A DNA stretch of 62,542 nt from contig JABEUN010000043.1 of the NCBI GenBank assembly GCA_013044385.1, positions 1 through 62,542 on the forward strand, read 5' to 3'. This DNA is from Acidimicrobiaceae bacterium. Lineage in GTDB: Bacteria; Actinomycetota; Acidimicrobiia; Acidimicrobiales; Acidimicrobiaceae. A model generated the notes under the pieces. That model had not been told where the DNA came from. It saw nothing but the letters and a program-made list of their open reading frames with translations, and searched no databases. This document shows positions 44,937 to 53,592 of this stretch, piece after piece (the stretch's first letter is position 1; each line of letters begins with the position of its first letter). A program made the translations under genes and the position numbers.

Positions 44937-45842
44937 ATGAACTCTGTTATAACGGCGGCCAAGCCGATTTCGGTAGGTCGATCACTTAGGGCCTACGTGG
45001 CACTTACCAAACCGCGCATAATCGAACTCTTACTGATCACAACGGTACCAGCGATGGTTGTGGCTCAGCAAGGTGTGCCGTCGCTGCTTAAGATCGTGTA
45101 CACGGTGGTCGGTGGGACTCTCGCCGCCGGCGGTGCGAATGCAGTGAATATGTGGTTTGACCGGGATATCGACGCAGTGATGAAGAGGACCCAAAATAGA
45201 CCTCTCGTAACTGGCGACGTGTCTCCTCAGAGTGCGCTAGTTTTCGCTATAGGTTTGGAATTCGTGGCCTTTGCGATGCTCTGGTCCGCGGTAAACCTTC
45301 TAAGCGCACTGTTGGCGCTTTCTGCGGCTCTCTTTTATGTCTTCATCTACACAATGTGGCTAAAGCGCAATTCCTCCCAGAACATAGTCATAGGAGGCGC
45401 CGCCGGGGCGGTGCCGGCCCTCGTAGGTTGGGCGGCTGTGACCGACAGGCTGTCGCTGGCGCCGGTATTGATGTTCGCGATCATCTTCCTATGGACTCCC
45501 CCCCACTTTTGGGCTCTCGCCTTCAGATACAAGGATGACTACTCAAAGGCAAATGTGCCAATGCTTCCGTCGGTAGCCAGTTTTAAAAATACTTCTAATC
45601 AGATCTTGGCCTATTCAGTCGTTCTTACCGTCGTGACTTTGCTACTCGGCCCAGTTGCTCACTTGGGTGCGATATACGATGTTTCGGCGTTGGTTCTCGG
45701 ACTCGGGTTCATCTTCTACGCGGCGGCGCTGAGACGTTCTGGGTCGCCAAAGACGGCGATGAGGGTGTTTTCCTATTCGATCTCGTATCTGACGCTCTTA
45801 TTCGTAGCTATGGGGGTTGACGTCATTGTACGACACCCGTAG
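44937..45842 (+). CDS. ctaB: haem O synthase (protohaem IX farnesyltransferase) CtaB
   Basis: UbiA-superfamily membrane prenyltransferase that attaches farnesyl to haem B. The first Asp-rich motif is NMWFDRDIDAVMKRTQNRPL and the second region is FRYKDDYSKANVPMLP; about nine hydrophobic segments. The frame opens at 44874, but ATG at 44937 gives the usual N-terminus (MNSVITAAKP, then LTKPRI). Needed for the a-type haems of the oxidase encoded 2 kb downstream. The thioredoxin-like gene starts inside its end. Confidence 0.95.
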   Translation: MNSVITAAKPISVGRSLRAYVALTKPRIIELLLITTVPAMVVAQQGVPSLLKIVYTVVGGTLAAGGANAVNMWFDRDIDAVMKRTQNRPLVTGDVSPQSALVFAIGLEFVAFAMLWSAVNLLSALLALSAALFYVFIYTMWLKRNSSQNIVIGGAAGAVPALVGWAAVTDRLSLAPVLMFAIIFLWTPPHFWALAFRYKDDYSKANVPMLPSVASFKNTSNQILAYSVVLTVVTLLLGPVAHLGAIYDVSALVLGLGFIFYAAALRRSGSPKTAMRVFSYSISYLTLLFVAMGVDVIVRHP

Positions 45843-46464
45843 CAGTGACCGCTTGGATGCCAAGAAAGGTTCGGGTATTGCGACCGGGGTGGGGAGCAAG
45901 TACTCGCCAACCAAGCTGATTGTGACCATGGGCGCTGTATCGATTGCAGTCATCCTCGTGACGTATGCGGTTCTTGTGTCTCTCAATGCAAATCGAGCAA
46001 GTCAAGCGGCCAAGACGACTCAGACAGCAGCTCCGATGATCGGTAGGCAGGCTCCAAAATTTACGCTGCAGGCGTTGGTGGGATCCGGAAAGGTCCAACT
46101 TGCGAGTATGCAGGGTAGGCCGTTGATTTTGAACTTCTTTGCTTCTTGGTGCGCTCCTTGCAAGGCGGAACTGCCATTCTTTGCTTCGACGGCTCGTACA
46201 ACTACGAGCGGAGTCACTTTTTTGGGCATCGACGAAAACGATTCAATTGGTTCTGCTCGACTCCTGGTTGCTAAAGACCACGTTGGATACAAGCTTGCTT
46301 TTGACCCAGGTGGGTCGCTGTCAGGCCCATATGATCTCTACGGTTTTCCGACGACCATGGCCGTAGCAGCAGACGGTCGAGTTGTGGCCGAAGTGGCGGG
46401 GCAGATTTCCCAGTCACAACTGGACCAGCTTGTTCGAGATGCAAAAGCCGGAAAACAAATATGA
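45817..46464 (+). CDS. membrane-anchored thioredoxin-like protein (TlpA/ResA type)
   Basis: A 215-residue protein: short N-terminus, membrane helix (about 34-55), linker, and a redoxin domain from about 74 (GRQAPKFTLQAL). The active site is FFASWCAPCKAELPFF, and the cis-proline region is GFPTTMAV. Located outside the membrane, it would reduce cysteines, for instance in apo-cytochromes or the Cu-A site of subunit II. TTG start at 45817 or 45826, overlapping ctaB by about 20 nt, which supports a role in oxidase maturation. Confidence 0.9.
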   Translation: MTSLYDTRSSDRLDAKKGSGIATGVGSKYSPTKLIVTMGAVSIAVILVTYAVLVSLNANRASQAAKTTQTAAPMIGRQAPKFTLQALVGSGKVQLASMQGRPLILNFFASWCAPCKAELPFFASTARTTTSGVTFLGIDENDSIGSARLLVAKDHVGYKLAFDPGGSLSGPYDLYGFPTTMAVAADGRVVAEVAGQISQSQLDQLVRDAKAGKQI

Positions 46465-46705
46465 GCGAGCTGCTAGCTATCGCCATCTTTGGAGATGCTT
46501 TCTGTAGGTGTGGATTTGATCTGGAAGCGGTTTCCAGGTTGATCTCGTGAGTTGAGAAACAGAATTCGGACGGCCGATCTATGCGGGTCGTTAGCCGGTA
46601 GTGGGGCTGTCCGATTGCTCGAGTGACTTGGGATTCATCCCCTCATTCGAGATTGGGAGGGTGAGGAAGAGATTCTTCGCCTATTGGTAATAGTAGGGAT
46701 AAGTT

Positions 46706-47410
46706 ATGCCACGAAGGGGGGTTAGCTTGTCGAAAGGTGCAAGAGCGGGAATTGTGCTGATTTCGTTTGCGGCAGCAATCGGTCTGATTCTGTTCGGAAT
46801 ATTCGGATATCTGCGCTCTTCCCCAGACGTTGTTACAGCTACTCAGTCGACATCCCAACCCAATACAGTCAACTTGGTTATGCAGGTGGATGGCGCCGTT
46901 GGCGTCGGAGCCCATCCGAACTGGGTTGGTTATTGGGTCCAGGATGCGAACGGAGTCTGGCATCAGACAACGCTTGTTAAGGTTCCAGTTAACACAAATG
47001 TACATGTGACGGTCTATGAGTATGACTCGGGCGGTGCCCTGAGGAATCCAGAGTGGGCCAAGGTGTCAGGTGTGTCAGGTGGGCAGGTCAACTTGAACGG
47101 CACAGAGGATGCAATTGTCAATCCAAATTCGCCGGGAAATGGGATTGCTCACACGTTTGTAATTCCCGGACTGAACGTGACGGTGCCACTTTACGGAGTG
47201 AATGGTTCTGTGAAGAACTTTTGCCAGACCGGTCCGTGCAATTTAAGCGAGGCCCACACGACTACTAGTTTCGCTTTCTTCTCAGGGAGCAGTGTTCATT
47301 CGTATCACTGGCAGTGTTTTGTGCCATGTGGACTTGGATACCTCGAAGGGAATGGCGGACCTATGCAGTCGCTGGGGAATATGGCGGGATTTTTCGAGGT
47401 GGTCAAGTAG
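46706..47410 (+). CDS. membrane-anchored cupredoxin-like protein leading the oxidase operon (AcoP-like?)
   Basis: A 234-residue protein: N-terminal membrane helix (about 14-36) and an extracytoplasmic beta-rich domain. Likely copper ligands are His149 (GIAHTF), Cys204 and Cys208 (HWQCFVPCG) and Met220 or Met226; CxxxCG resembles the Cu-A loop of subunit II, but the following His is absent. A second cysteine pair, NFCQTGPC (173, 178), may be a disulfide. Its stop abuts the ATG of subunit II. In Acidithiobacillus iron oxidisers a cupredoxin, AcoP, is encoded just before coxB, so an electron carrier to the oxidase is plausible here. Confidence 0.75.
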   Translation: MPRRGVSLSKGARAGIVLISFAAAIGLILFGIFGYLRSSPDVVTATQSTSQPNTVNLVMQVDGAVGVGAHPNWVGYWVQDANGVWHQTTLVKVPVNTNVHVTVYEYDSGGALRNPEWAKVSGVSGGQVNLNGTEDAIVNPNSPGNGIAHTFVIPGLNVTVPLYGVNGSVKNFCQTGPCNLSEAHTTTSFAFFSGSSVHSYHWQCFVPCGLGYLEGNGGPMQSLGNMAGFFEVVK

Positions 47411-48316
47411 ATGGCAAAGACCATGAATTTTCCGACCTATTCCTCCGAGGAGGGCAAGAAGCACGCTCGGAACATTGTTGCCATATGGTTTGTGGTTGCA
47501 GTTATTGCTGACTTGATCGTATGGTTCGTCTATGGACCGCATATGCCGCCAGGTACTATGACAGATCAAGCCCGAGGTGCTCAGTTCGACATCAAAGTCG
47601 TGAGCGTGATGGCTGTACCTGTCTTGCTTTTCCTGTGGACTTTTGGCTTCTATGCCGTTGCAAAGTTCAGAGGTGGCAAGGATCGTGCAGAAGGCTATTA
47701 CATCAAGGGCAACGTAAAGACGCAGGCCGCGTGGTACATCATTACTGCGAGTCTGGTTCTTTTCCTGGCAGGGTTTGGAACGTATGAGTTGGTTCTTCCT
47801 GCCGGCGCAGGTGGCGGTGAGGGCCCAAGTCCAATCTGGCGTCCTTCAACGAACAAGCTTCTGCAGGTTCAGGTGATTGCTCAGCAATGGAGGTTTACGT
47901 ATAGGTGGCCACAGTTTGGCGGGATGGAGACAACCTCGATCAACCTGCCAATCAATACGGAGATCCAGTTCAACGTCACTTCTTTGGACGTGATCCATGA
48001 CTTCTGGGCCTATCAGCTAGGCGTCAAGGCCGATGCCAACCCTGATTCGAACAACGTTGCGTTCGCAAAGACCTTGGAGACGGGCCGATTTACGGTTCGT
48101 TGCGATGAGCTGTGCGGAATCTGGCACGGCGCGATGTTCAACTACGGTCACGTAGTTTCGCAGTCGCAGTTCCTCTCATGGGCACAGAGTATGGAGGCAC
48201 AGAATGCTTCAGTAACGAAGCTTCTCCCTAAGTACGCCACGACCTATACGCCTTCCTATCTGGGTGCAGGCGGCGGATATTATCCGGCCGGCGATCCAAA
48301 TGGAACTTTGAACTAG
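47411..48316 (+). CDS. ctaC: cytochrome c oxidase subunit II
   Basis: A 301-residue subunit with three hydrophobic segments (about 22-41, 62-83, 107-127), one more than the usual two, then the cupredoxin domain from about 148. The Cu-A ligands are complete: His196 (VIHDFW), Cys231, Glu233, Cys235, His239 and Met242 in the CDELCGIWHGAM loop. The C-terminal tail is Gly/Tyr-rich. No lipobox at the N-terminus. The start follows directly on the stop of the cupredoxin-like gene. It accepts electrons at the outer face and passes them to subunit I. Confidence 0.95.
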   Translation: MAKTMNFPTYSSEEGKKHARNIVAIWFVVAVIADLIVWFVYGPHMPPGTMTDQARGAQFDIKVVSVMAVPVLLFLWTFGFYAVAKFRGGKDRAEGYYIKGNVKTQAAWYIITASLVLFLAGFGTYELVLPAGAGGGEGPSPIWRPSTNKLLQVQVIAQQWRFTYRWPQFGGMETTSINLPINTEIQFNVTSLDVIHDFWAYQLGVKADANPDSNNVAFAKTLETGRFTVRCDELCGIWHGAMFNYGHVVSQSQFLSWAQSMEAQNASVTKLLPKYATTYTPSYLGAGGGYYPAGDPNGTLN

Positions 48317-48393
48317 CGAATGAACGGATTTCAGCTGAAGCCAAGCCAAGCTGATCTGACGTTCTCTTCTGCTCTAATCTTTGGAGGGATTTA

Positions 48394-50334
48394 GTGGCAA
48401 TTGATATGTCTCAAACGACCGGTGTCGGTCGTGGAGGCTCGAGTGAGGGTGGGGGGTTGAAAAAGGGACCCAAGCTGAACGCGTTTACTGGCGTTTTAGT
48501 TGGTGCCCTTGGATACCTCTTCGGTCACTGGATGGGCAACGCAATCGCTGGTGGGTACCAGCAAGTTGTGGGTTCCGGACAGAATGACACCGCCATACTC
48601 TTGGGCTTCATTTTTGGAACTATAGGCTTCTTCTTGGGCCTCGGTATCTTGAACTACCCGTTGCAGAAAATGACTGGTATCGAGCCACCGACTGATGAGC
48701 CCGAGCAGGCACAGGGCATGATGAAGTACTTCCGGTACACCTTGGACAACAAGGTGGTTGGAATTCAGTACCTCTTCGGAATGCTCGTGTACTTCTTTAC
48801 GGCTGGTCTGCTCGCGATGGCGATCCGTACACAGCTGCTTTCGCCCACCAATCACATCTGGGGTCCAGCGACCTATCTTGAGGTGGTTGGCGAGCACGGA
48901 ACCATGATGATGATGATGATGACCTCGGTCGTGATGGGTCCATTTGGTAACTTTCTAGTGCCGCTTATGATCGGTTCGAAGAGAGTTGCCTTCCCAAGGC
49001 TTGAGGCCGCAGCATTCTGGTTTACGCCAGCTGCTTACATCATCTTGCTCTCTGCGCTTTGGCAGGGCGGATTCCAGTCCGGATGGACTGGCTATGCACC
49101 GCTCTCCATCCAGCAGGGTGTTGGGCAGGATGCCTATCTGTTCAGCTTCGGTCTCCTCGGCTTCTCGATGATCTGTTCGGCGTTGAATATGACCGCTACG
49201 ATCATTAATTACCGGGCTCCCGGTATGCGCTGGAGTCGACTACCGATGCTGGCGTGGGGAATGATCACGGTTGCATTCACCATGTTGTTGTCTGTTCCGG
49301 TACTGATTGTGGGACTCTACGTGATGGCCCTTGACAGGTCTGCACAGACATCCATGCTCTATGCGGGGCACGGAGGAAGTTCATTCCTCTGGGAGAATCT
49401 CTTCTGGTTCTTCGGGCATCCCGAGGTGTATTTGCTGGCGTTACCTGGATTCGGTGTCGTTACCGAGATCCTGCCAGTATTTGCAAGGAAGCCTCTGTTC
49501 GCATATAAGACTTCGGTTGCTGGAATGATCGGTGTTGCCGTACTGAGCTTCTTTGTTTGGCAGCATCACCTGTTCCAGAGTGGAATGAATCCAGACATGC
49601 GTCCGCTCTTCATGCTCACCACTGAGTTGATCTCGATTCCTACGGGTTTCTTGTACTTGGTCGGTATGGGTACGATGTGGAGATCTCGCATGAGGTTCGA
49701 CGTCCCGATGCTGTTCGTAATGGCGGTGTTCTTCAACTTCCTGTTCGGTGGCATTACCGGGGTGTACGTCTCTGACGTGCCGATCAACGTGACTGTGCAT
49801 GGAAGCTACTTCGTTATGGCGCACTTCCATTACACGATCATGGGTCAGTTGATGTTCTCAGTAATGGCTGCGATCTACTACTACACGCCTCTTTACTTCG
49901 GGATCAAACTCAGTGAGAAGCTTGGCAAGATTCATTTCTGGACAATGTTCATAGCGTTCAACTCAACCTTCCTTCCGCTCTTCGCGTTAGGTCTGTTGGG
50001 TATGCCAAGGCGTGTATTCGAATACGCACAGAGGCTTCAGCACTTGAATCAATGGGTGTCTGTCTCTGCCTTTATACTCGGTCTATCGTTGGCCTTCTTC
50101 GCCGTGACCTTCGTGTGGCAGCTTGCTGTCAGTAAGCCGAAGAGTCCCCCGAATCCGTGGGAGTCGAGGGGACTGGAGTGGCAGGTTGGATATCCGGTGC
50201 CTCATGGCAACTTCGCCAAGATCCCGGTGATCCTAGCTGGTCCATACGAGTACGGTGATCCGAATGCACTACCTGTAGCTGAGCTTTCAGCAGTTGGAGC
50301 GCATAGCGCGTCCGTTTCAGGGGGTGATGAGTAA
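48394..50334 (+). CDS. ctaD: cytochrome c oxidase subunit I
   Basis: Haem-copper oxidase catalytic subunit, 646 residues. Haem and copper ligands: His168 (GEHGT), His342 and the cross-linking Tyr346 (GHPEVY), His391/392 (QHHLFQSGM), His477 and His479 (AHFHY). It has two extra hydrophobic segments in a 110-residue N-terminal extension. At the K-channel position the usual IKIF is FLYL (Leu420), and the Asp after His of HDTYY is Gly (VHGSYF). The six-Met run after GEHGT is striking. GTG start after GGAGGG. It overlaps the subunit III start by 1 nt. Confidence 0.96.
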   Translation: MAIDMSQTTGVGRGGSSEGGGLKKGPKLNAFTGVLVGALGYLFGHWMGNAIAGGYQQVVGSGQNDTAILLGFIFGTIGFFLGLGILNYPLQKMTGIEPPTDEPEQAQGMMKYFRYTLDNKVVGIQYLFGMLVYFFTAGLLAMAIRTQLLSPTNHIWGPATYLEVVGEHGTMMMMMMTSVVMGPFGNFLVPLMIGSKRVAFPRLEAAAFWFTPAAYIILLSALWQGGFQSGWTGYAPLSIQQGVGQDAYLFSFGLLGFSMICSALNMTATIINYRAPGMRWSRLPMLAWGMITVAFTMLLSVPVLIVGLYVMALDRSAQTSMLYAGHGGSSFLWENLFWFFGHPEVYLLALPGFGVVTEILPVFARKPLFAYKTSVAGMIGVAVLSFFVWQHHLFQSGMNPDMRPLFMLTTELISIPTGFLYLVGMGTMWRSRMRFDVPMLFVMAVFFNFLFGGITGVYVSDVPINVTVHGSYFVMAHFHYTIMGQLMFSVMAAIYYYTPLYFGIKLSEKLGKIHFWTMFIAFNSTFLPLFALGLLGMPRRVFEYAQRLQHLNQWVSVSAFILGLSLAFFAVTFVWQLAVSKPKSPPNPWESRGLEWQVGYPVPHGNFAKIPVILAGPYEYGDPNALPVAELSAVGAHSASVSGGDE

Positions 50335-50984
50335 TGAGTAACGCAGTTGACGATCAGACGACAGTGGATGAGGAGCAGTATTACCATGATGCACAGTTAG
50401 GTGCTATCTGGTCTGCTTCAAGAACCCTCATCGCGGTCATATCTACGCTGTTTGGCGGACTTCTGTTTGCCTACTTCTACCTGAGGTCTCTGAATTCTCA
50501 CGGACTTTGGGATCCCAATAACCTGAAGGCGTCGTTCCTTATGGGTACGGTGATCACGGTATTTGTGGTAGCCAGCGCTGTCATTGTCCAAGTTGCCAAC
50601 AGGCGGCTCCGTAAGGGCCTCACTTTTGACTGGCAGGTTGGTAGCGGTGTTGCCCTGGGTCTCGGTGTTTTGGCTGGTCTCTTCCAGATTTGGGAGATGA
50701 CCAGGCTTCCATTCCTCCCGGGACAATCCGGCTATGCGGGAATCTATGTGGCCAGCGGTCCGGTTTATGCCATAGTTGTGCTTGGTAGCATGTACTGGCT
50801 TGAAACACTTCTGGCCCGTTCGATTAGATCCCGTAAGGCAGCTATGCAGGACGGCGGAATAGGCGTCTCTAAGCAGCCAAGTGCTGAGAATTTCAGAGCT
50901 TCTCTGGATGGCTTCACCGTTTACTGGACCTACTTCTCGGCTATCAGTATTGTGCTCTGGTACCTCCTGTATGTCCTTAAGTAG
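50334..50984 (+). CDS. ctaE: cytochrome c oxidase subunit III
   Basis: A 216-residue subunit with five hydrophobic segments, like the shortened subunit III of many bacteria. The N-terminal YYHDAQLGAIWSASRT precedes FGGLLFAYFYLRS, and the conserved Glu is in FQIWEMTRLPF. It stabilises the oxidase and its D-channel. ATG within TAATG shared with the subunit I stop. Last clear core subunit; a 40-residue membrane ORF follows. Confidence 0.9.
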   Translation: MSNAVDDQTTVDEEQYYHDAQLGAIWSASRTLIAVISTLFGGLLFAYFYLRSLNSHGLWDPNNLKASFLMGTVITVFVVASAVIVQVANRRLRKGLTFDWQVGSGVALGLGVLAGLFQIWEMTRLPFLPGQSGYAGIYVASGPVYAIVVLGSMYWLETLLARSIRSRKAAMQDGGIGVSKQPSAENFRASLDGFTVYWTYFSAISIVLWYLLYVLK

Positions 50985-51014
50985 GACGTAAAGGATTTTA
51001 TTGAGATCGTCTCA

Positions 51015-51043
51015 TCGGAGCGGAAGAGAACCTTCCGCTCCGA
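51015..51043 (+). terminator. 12-bp hairpin after subunit III
   Basis: TCGGAGCGGAAG and its exact complement flank a 5-nt loop, 30 nt after the ctaE stop. No U-run follows. It may end most oxidase transcripts or set the level of the small downstream ORF. Confidence 0.55.
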
Positions 51044-51118
51044 GAGATCCATTACTAGCTAGCGGGTTGTGTGTGCAGCCCGTATAGTAAGTGTCCTGTT
51101 CCGGTGAGGAGGTGTCAG

Positions 51119-51241
51119 TTGTTCGGTGTTGTAACTCCGTCAAATACGCCAGCTGGAGGTGTACTCACCTTCGTAATTCCAGTTGGAGTGTTCGTATTTG
51201 CAGTATTCATGGGTTTCCTGCAGAGAAAGCGCATCAATTAG
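51119..51241 (+). CDS. 40-residue single-pass membrane protein after the oxidase genes
   Basis: TTG start preceded by an excellent ribosome site (GAGGAGGTG, about 5 nt). The product is 40 residues: a short polar N-terminus (FGVVTPSNTPAGG), one hydrophobic helix (VLTFVIPVGVFVFAVFMGF) and a basic end (LQRKRIN). Size and topology resemble small accessory oxidase subunits (CtaF/CcoQ types), but no motif proves it. A strong intrinsic terminator lies 24 nt after its stop, supporting real transcription. Confidence 0.65.
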   Translation: MFGVVTPSNTPAGGVLTFVIPVGVFVFAVFMGFLQRKRIN

Positions 51242-51264
51242 AGTTAGCGCTTAGTTGAGCTTTG

Positions 51265-51304
51265 AAGGGGAGTGTCCGGTCTGTCCGGAGGCTCCCCTTT
51301 TTCG
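51265..51304 (+). terminator. intrinsic terminator of the oxidase region
   Basis: AAGGGGAG pairs with CTCCCCTT, with an inner TCCGG/CCGGA stem and small loop, followed by TTTTTCG. This is the clearest classical rho-independent terminator in the window. Confidence 0.85.
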
Positions 51305-51406
51305 TTCTGTTTCCGGTTAACTATGTGACAGCTCACAAGTATTGTGAGGCTAGAAATATCGGGCTCGCCCCTGCTACGTGAACTTTGCGTTTGAGAGGTG
51401 CCGATA

Positions 51407-52240
51407 TTGTCTGGTGAAGGTGTATTGCCACTGGCTGTAGTTAGAGAGCGACTGCTCCAGGCGATTGAGAAGCTGGCTGGTTCAGACGAGTACGAGCGTT
51501 TCTTGACCTACTGCTCCAGGTTCCCTGCTTATTCGCCGAGGAATTTGTTGCTCCTGTATTCCCAGGCTTCGGCTCGTGGTTTTGAGCCGACCCGTGTGAT
51601 GGGTTTCAATGCATGGAAGGCTCTCGGTCGCCATGTGAAGCGTGGAGAGTCGGGTCTGAGAATTTGTGCACCTGTCCTGAAAAGGGATTATGAATTCGAT
51701 AAGGATGAAGTGCGTATGAGTTGCTTTCGAATGATCTCCGTCTTTGATGTGAGCCAGACTGATGGTGCCGAGATTCTCGAGCCCTTGAAGCCTGAGTTGC
51801 TGAGTGGGCAGAATAATTCGGAGTGCTTTGAATTCGTTTCAGAGGTCTTGGGTGCAATGGGCTTTGCTTTGGAGATCGTGAAGCTGGAAGGATGCAATGG
51901 TCGGACGGACTTCGTACGTAGAACCGTTTCAATTGGTGCCGGTCTTCCGGAACTACAAAAGTTCAAGACGATTCTTCATGAGTTCGCTCATGCCAAGTTG
52001 CATGAGGGATTCGTGGGAGATGTTACTTTGGCTGAGCTGGAAGCCGAGTCGTTCGCCTTCATGGTGTTTGGTTCTCTGGGTCTTGACTCCGGTCCATTTT
52101 CGATTCCGTACTTGGTGCGCTGGTGCCAAGGCGTAGTCGGTGAGGATCTGTTGGGGGCAACGTTGCGTTCAATGAATACTGCAAGGGAATTCATGCTGCT
52201 TTTGGAGGAGTGGAATGTGCAGTCCAAGATGCCGGCTTGA
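51407..52240 (+). CDS. ArdC-like protein: ssDNA-binding-type N-domain plus zincin peptidase motif
   Basis: About 277 residues. The N-terminal part (to about residue 95; YERFLTYCSRFPAYSPRNLLLLY, then GFNAWKALGRHVKRGESGLRI) matches the ArdC/DUF1738 domain of plasmid antirestriction proteins. The C-terminal part has HEFAHAKLH with a downstream ELEAESFAFMVFG, the zinc site of ImmA/IrrE-like peptidases. TTG at 51407 fits the ribosome site GAGAGG best (8 nt); GTG at 51398 is the alternative. Such proteins usually travel with plasmids or integrative elements, yet no transfer gene is nearby. Confidence 0.85.
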   Translation: MSGEGVLPLAVVRERLLQAIEKLAGSDEYERFLTYCSRFPAYSPRNLLLLYSQASARGFEPTRVMGFNAWKALGRHVKRGESGLRICAPVLKRDYEFDKDEVRMSCFRMISVFDVSQTDGAEILEPLKPELLSGQNNSECFEFVSEVLGAMGFALEIVKLEGCNGRTDFVRRTVSIGAGLPELQKFKTILHEFAHAKLHEGFVGDVTLAELEAESFAFMVFGSLGLDSGPFSIPYLVRWCQGVVGEDLLGATLRSMNTAREFMLLLEEWNVQSKMPA

Positions 52241-52694
52241 GGTGCGCGTTGAGATGCTTTGGAACAGCTGCTTAGGTACGCTGAAGATACCGGATGTGTC
52301 ACACCGTTTCGGTCGCCTTGGTGGCCCAAGTAAATCGAGCTAGGCGTTCGTTTGTCCGATTGATGTTGTTGGCGGTCGAAGTCCTTCCTGTTTCGCTCTA
52401 CTTCCGGGTAGGAGCATTCATTAGAGCGTGCTTACTTGGTTGTCTTGCTTAATTTTGGTACGGGTTTGGTCCAGTTTGAGCCATTGCAGTGCAAATGGTC
52501 AGATTGTGAGGTTGGATTCTTTGCAGATCGTGACTGTGAACAGAGACGATTGTTAGAGTCCGTTCCGATGTCCAGTGCGACGGTTGAGAATCGGTTTTGA
52601 TCTGGCGTCAGTGGTGAATTCTTGGGTCGATGGTTGTGTTGCAGGGGTCACTCGCTCCGGAAGCTGTGGGATGGATTAGGGCTAACCTTCTGGT
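52241..52694. other. 454-bp gap without recognisable gene
   Basis: No frame of useful length or ribosome site was found. No tRNA-like cloverleaf and no strong hairpin was noticed. It separates the ArdC-like gene from mscS. It could be remnants of a decayed element that brought the ArdC-like gene. Confidence 0.4.
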
Positions 52695-53591
52695 ATGGCA
52701 ACCGCGGGTCCATTCCAAAACGAACTGAATGTCCTCTTCGATTGGTCCAAGTCGAACGGGCTTGAAATCGTGATGGTTGTAACCGGATCCATCTTGCTGG
52801 CAAGGTTTATCAAGTTCGTGTCTTCTCGATCAGAGGCCAGACTTTCTGCGGCTGCAGCTATCCAGACGACTGACGATTTGGTTCGTTCTGAACGTTCCAA
52901 GTATGTCCATGCCATGGTGCAGGCGGTTGGCTGGGGTTTCACTTCGCTTGTGTATTTCGTGGCGTTAGTCATGGTGGTGTTAAGGCTCGGTATTCCCATC
53001 ACATCTCTTGTTGCGCCGGCGACTGTTGTAGGAGTAGGGCTTGGATTTGGTGCCCAGAAGCTCGTTCAGGATCTTCTTGCCGGCTTTTTCGTATTCGCTG
53101 AGCGTCAATATGGTGTTGGTGACGTGATCCGTATGTCCGCTCCAGGTACTTTGACCGGCGTTTCTGGGACAGTGGAGGAGTTGACGCTCAGAATGACCAA
53201 GATCCGGACCCTGACCGGCGAGTTGATATTTGTTCCCAACGGAGCCGTGGGACAGGTGGCAAATCTGTCAAAGGACTGGTCGCAGGTGGTACTTGATGTT
53301 CAGGTCCCGATCGAGTCTGATAAATCTACCGCCATCGAACTCATGAAGTCGATCTGTCTCGAGTTCGGTGAGGATGAAAATTGGAAGCAATTCCTCCTTG
53401 GTGCACCTGTGGTGACGGGCATTGAGGCGATCCTAATTGGGTATTTTCAGTTGCGGGTTTTAGTGAGGACGCTTCCAGCGAGGCAGTGGGAGGTGGCTCG
53501 CGAGCTCAGACTTCGATTGCTTGAAGGCCTAGATAACGCTAACCTGCTCGCAGGTTCCGATAAGTCGCCTATAGTTCAGCAGGTGATTTGA
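52695..53591 (+). CDS. small-conductance mechanosensitive channel (MscS family)
   Basis: A 298-residue channel subunit. Hydrophobic segments lie at about 24-40, 75-97 and 100-125; the pore helix has the Gly/Ala pattern VGVGLGFGAQKLVQDLLAGFF, then FAERQYGVGDVI opens the beta domain, with VEELTLRMTKIRTLTGELIFVPNG as the typical beta signature. It would release solutes at hypo-osmotic shock. GTG/ATG choice is clear (ATG). The next gene starts 1 nt after its stop, suggesting coupling. Confidence 0.95.
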   Translation: MATAGPFQNELNVLFDWSKSNGLEIVMVVTGSILLARFIKFVSSRSEARLSAAAAIQTTDDLVRSERSKYVHAMVQAVGWGFTSLVYFVALVMVVLRLGIPITSLVAPATVVGVGLGFGAQKLVQDLLAGFFVFAERQYGVGDVIRMSAPGTLTGVSGTVEELTLRMTKIRTLTGELIFVPNGAVGQVANLSKDWSQVVLDVQVPIESDKSTAIELMKSICLEFGEDENWKQFLLGAPVVTGIEAILIGYFQLRVLVRTLPARQWEVARELRLRLLEGLDNANLLAGSDKSPIVQQVI

Positions 53592-53592
53592 G

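Noticed and set aside
44747-44962. 72-residue N-terminal extension of the M24B peptidase
   Set aside because: It is not family-like and would run through the divergent ctaB promoter; ATG at 44746 gives the usual start.
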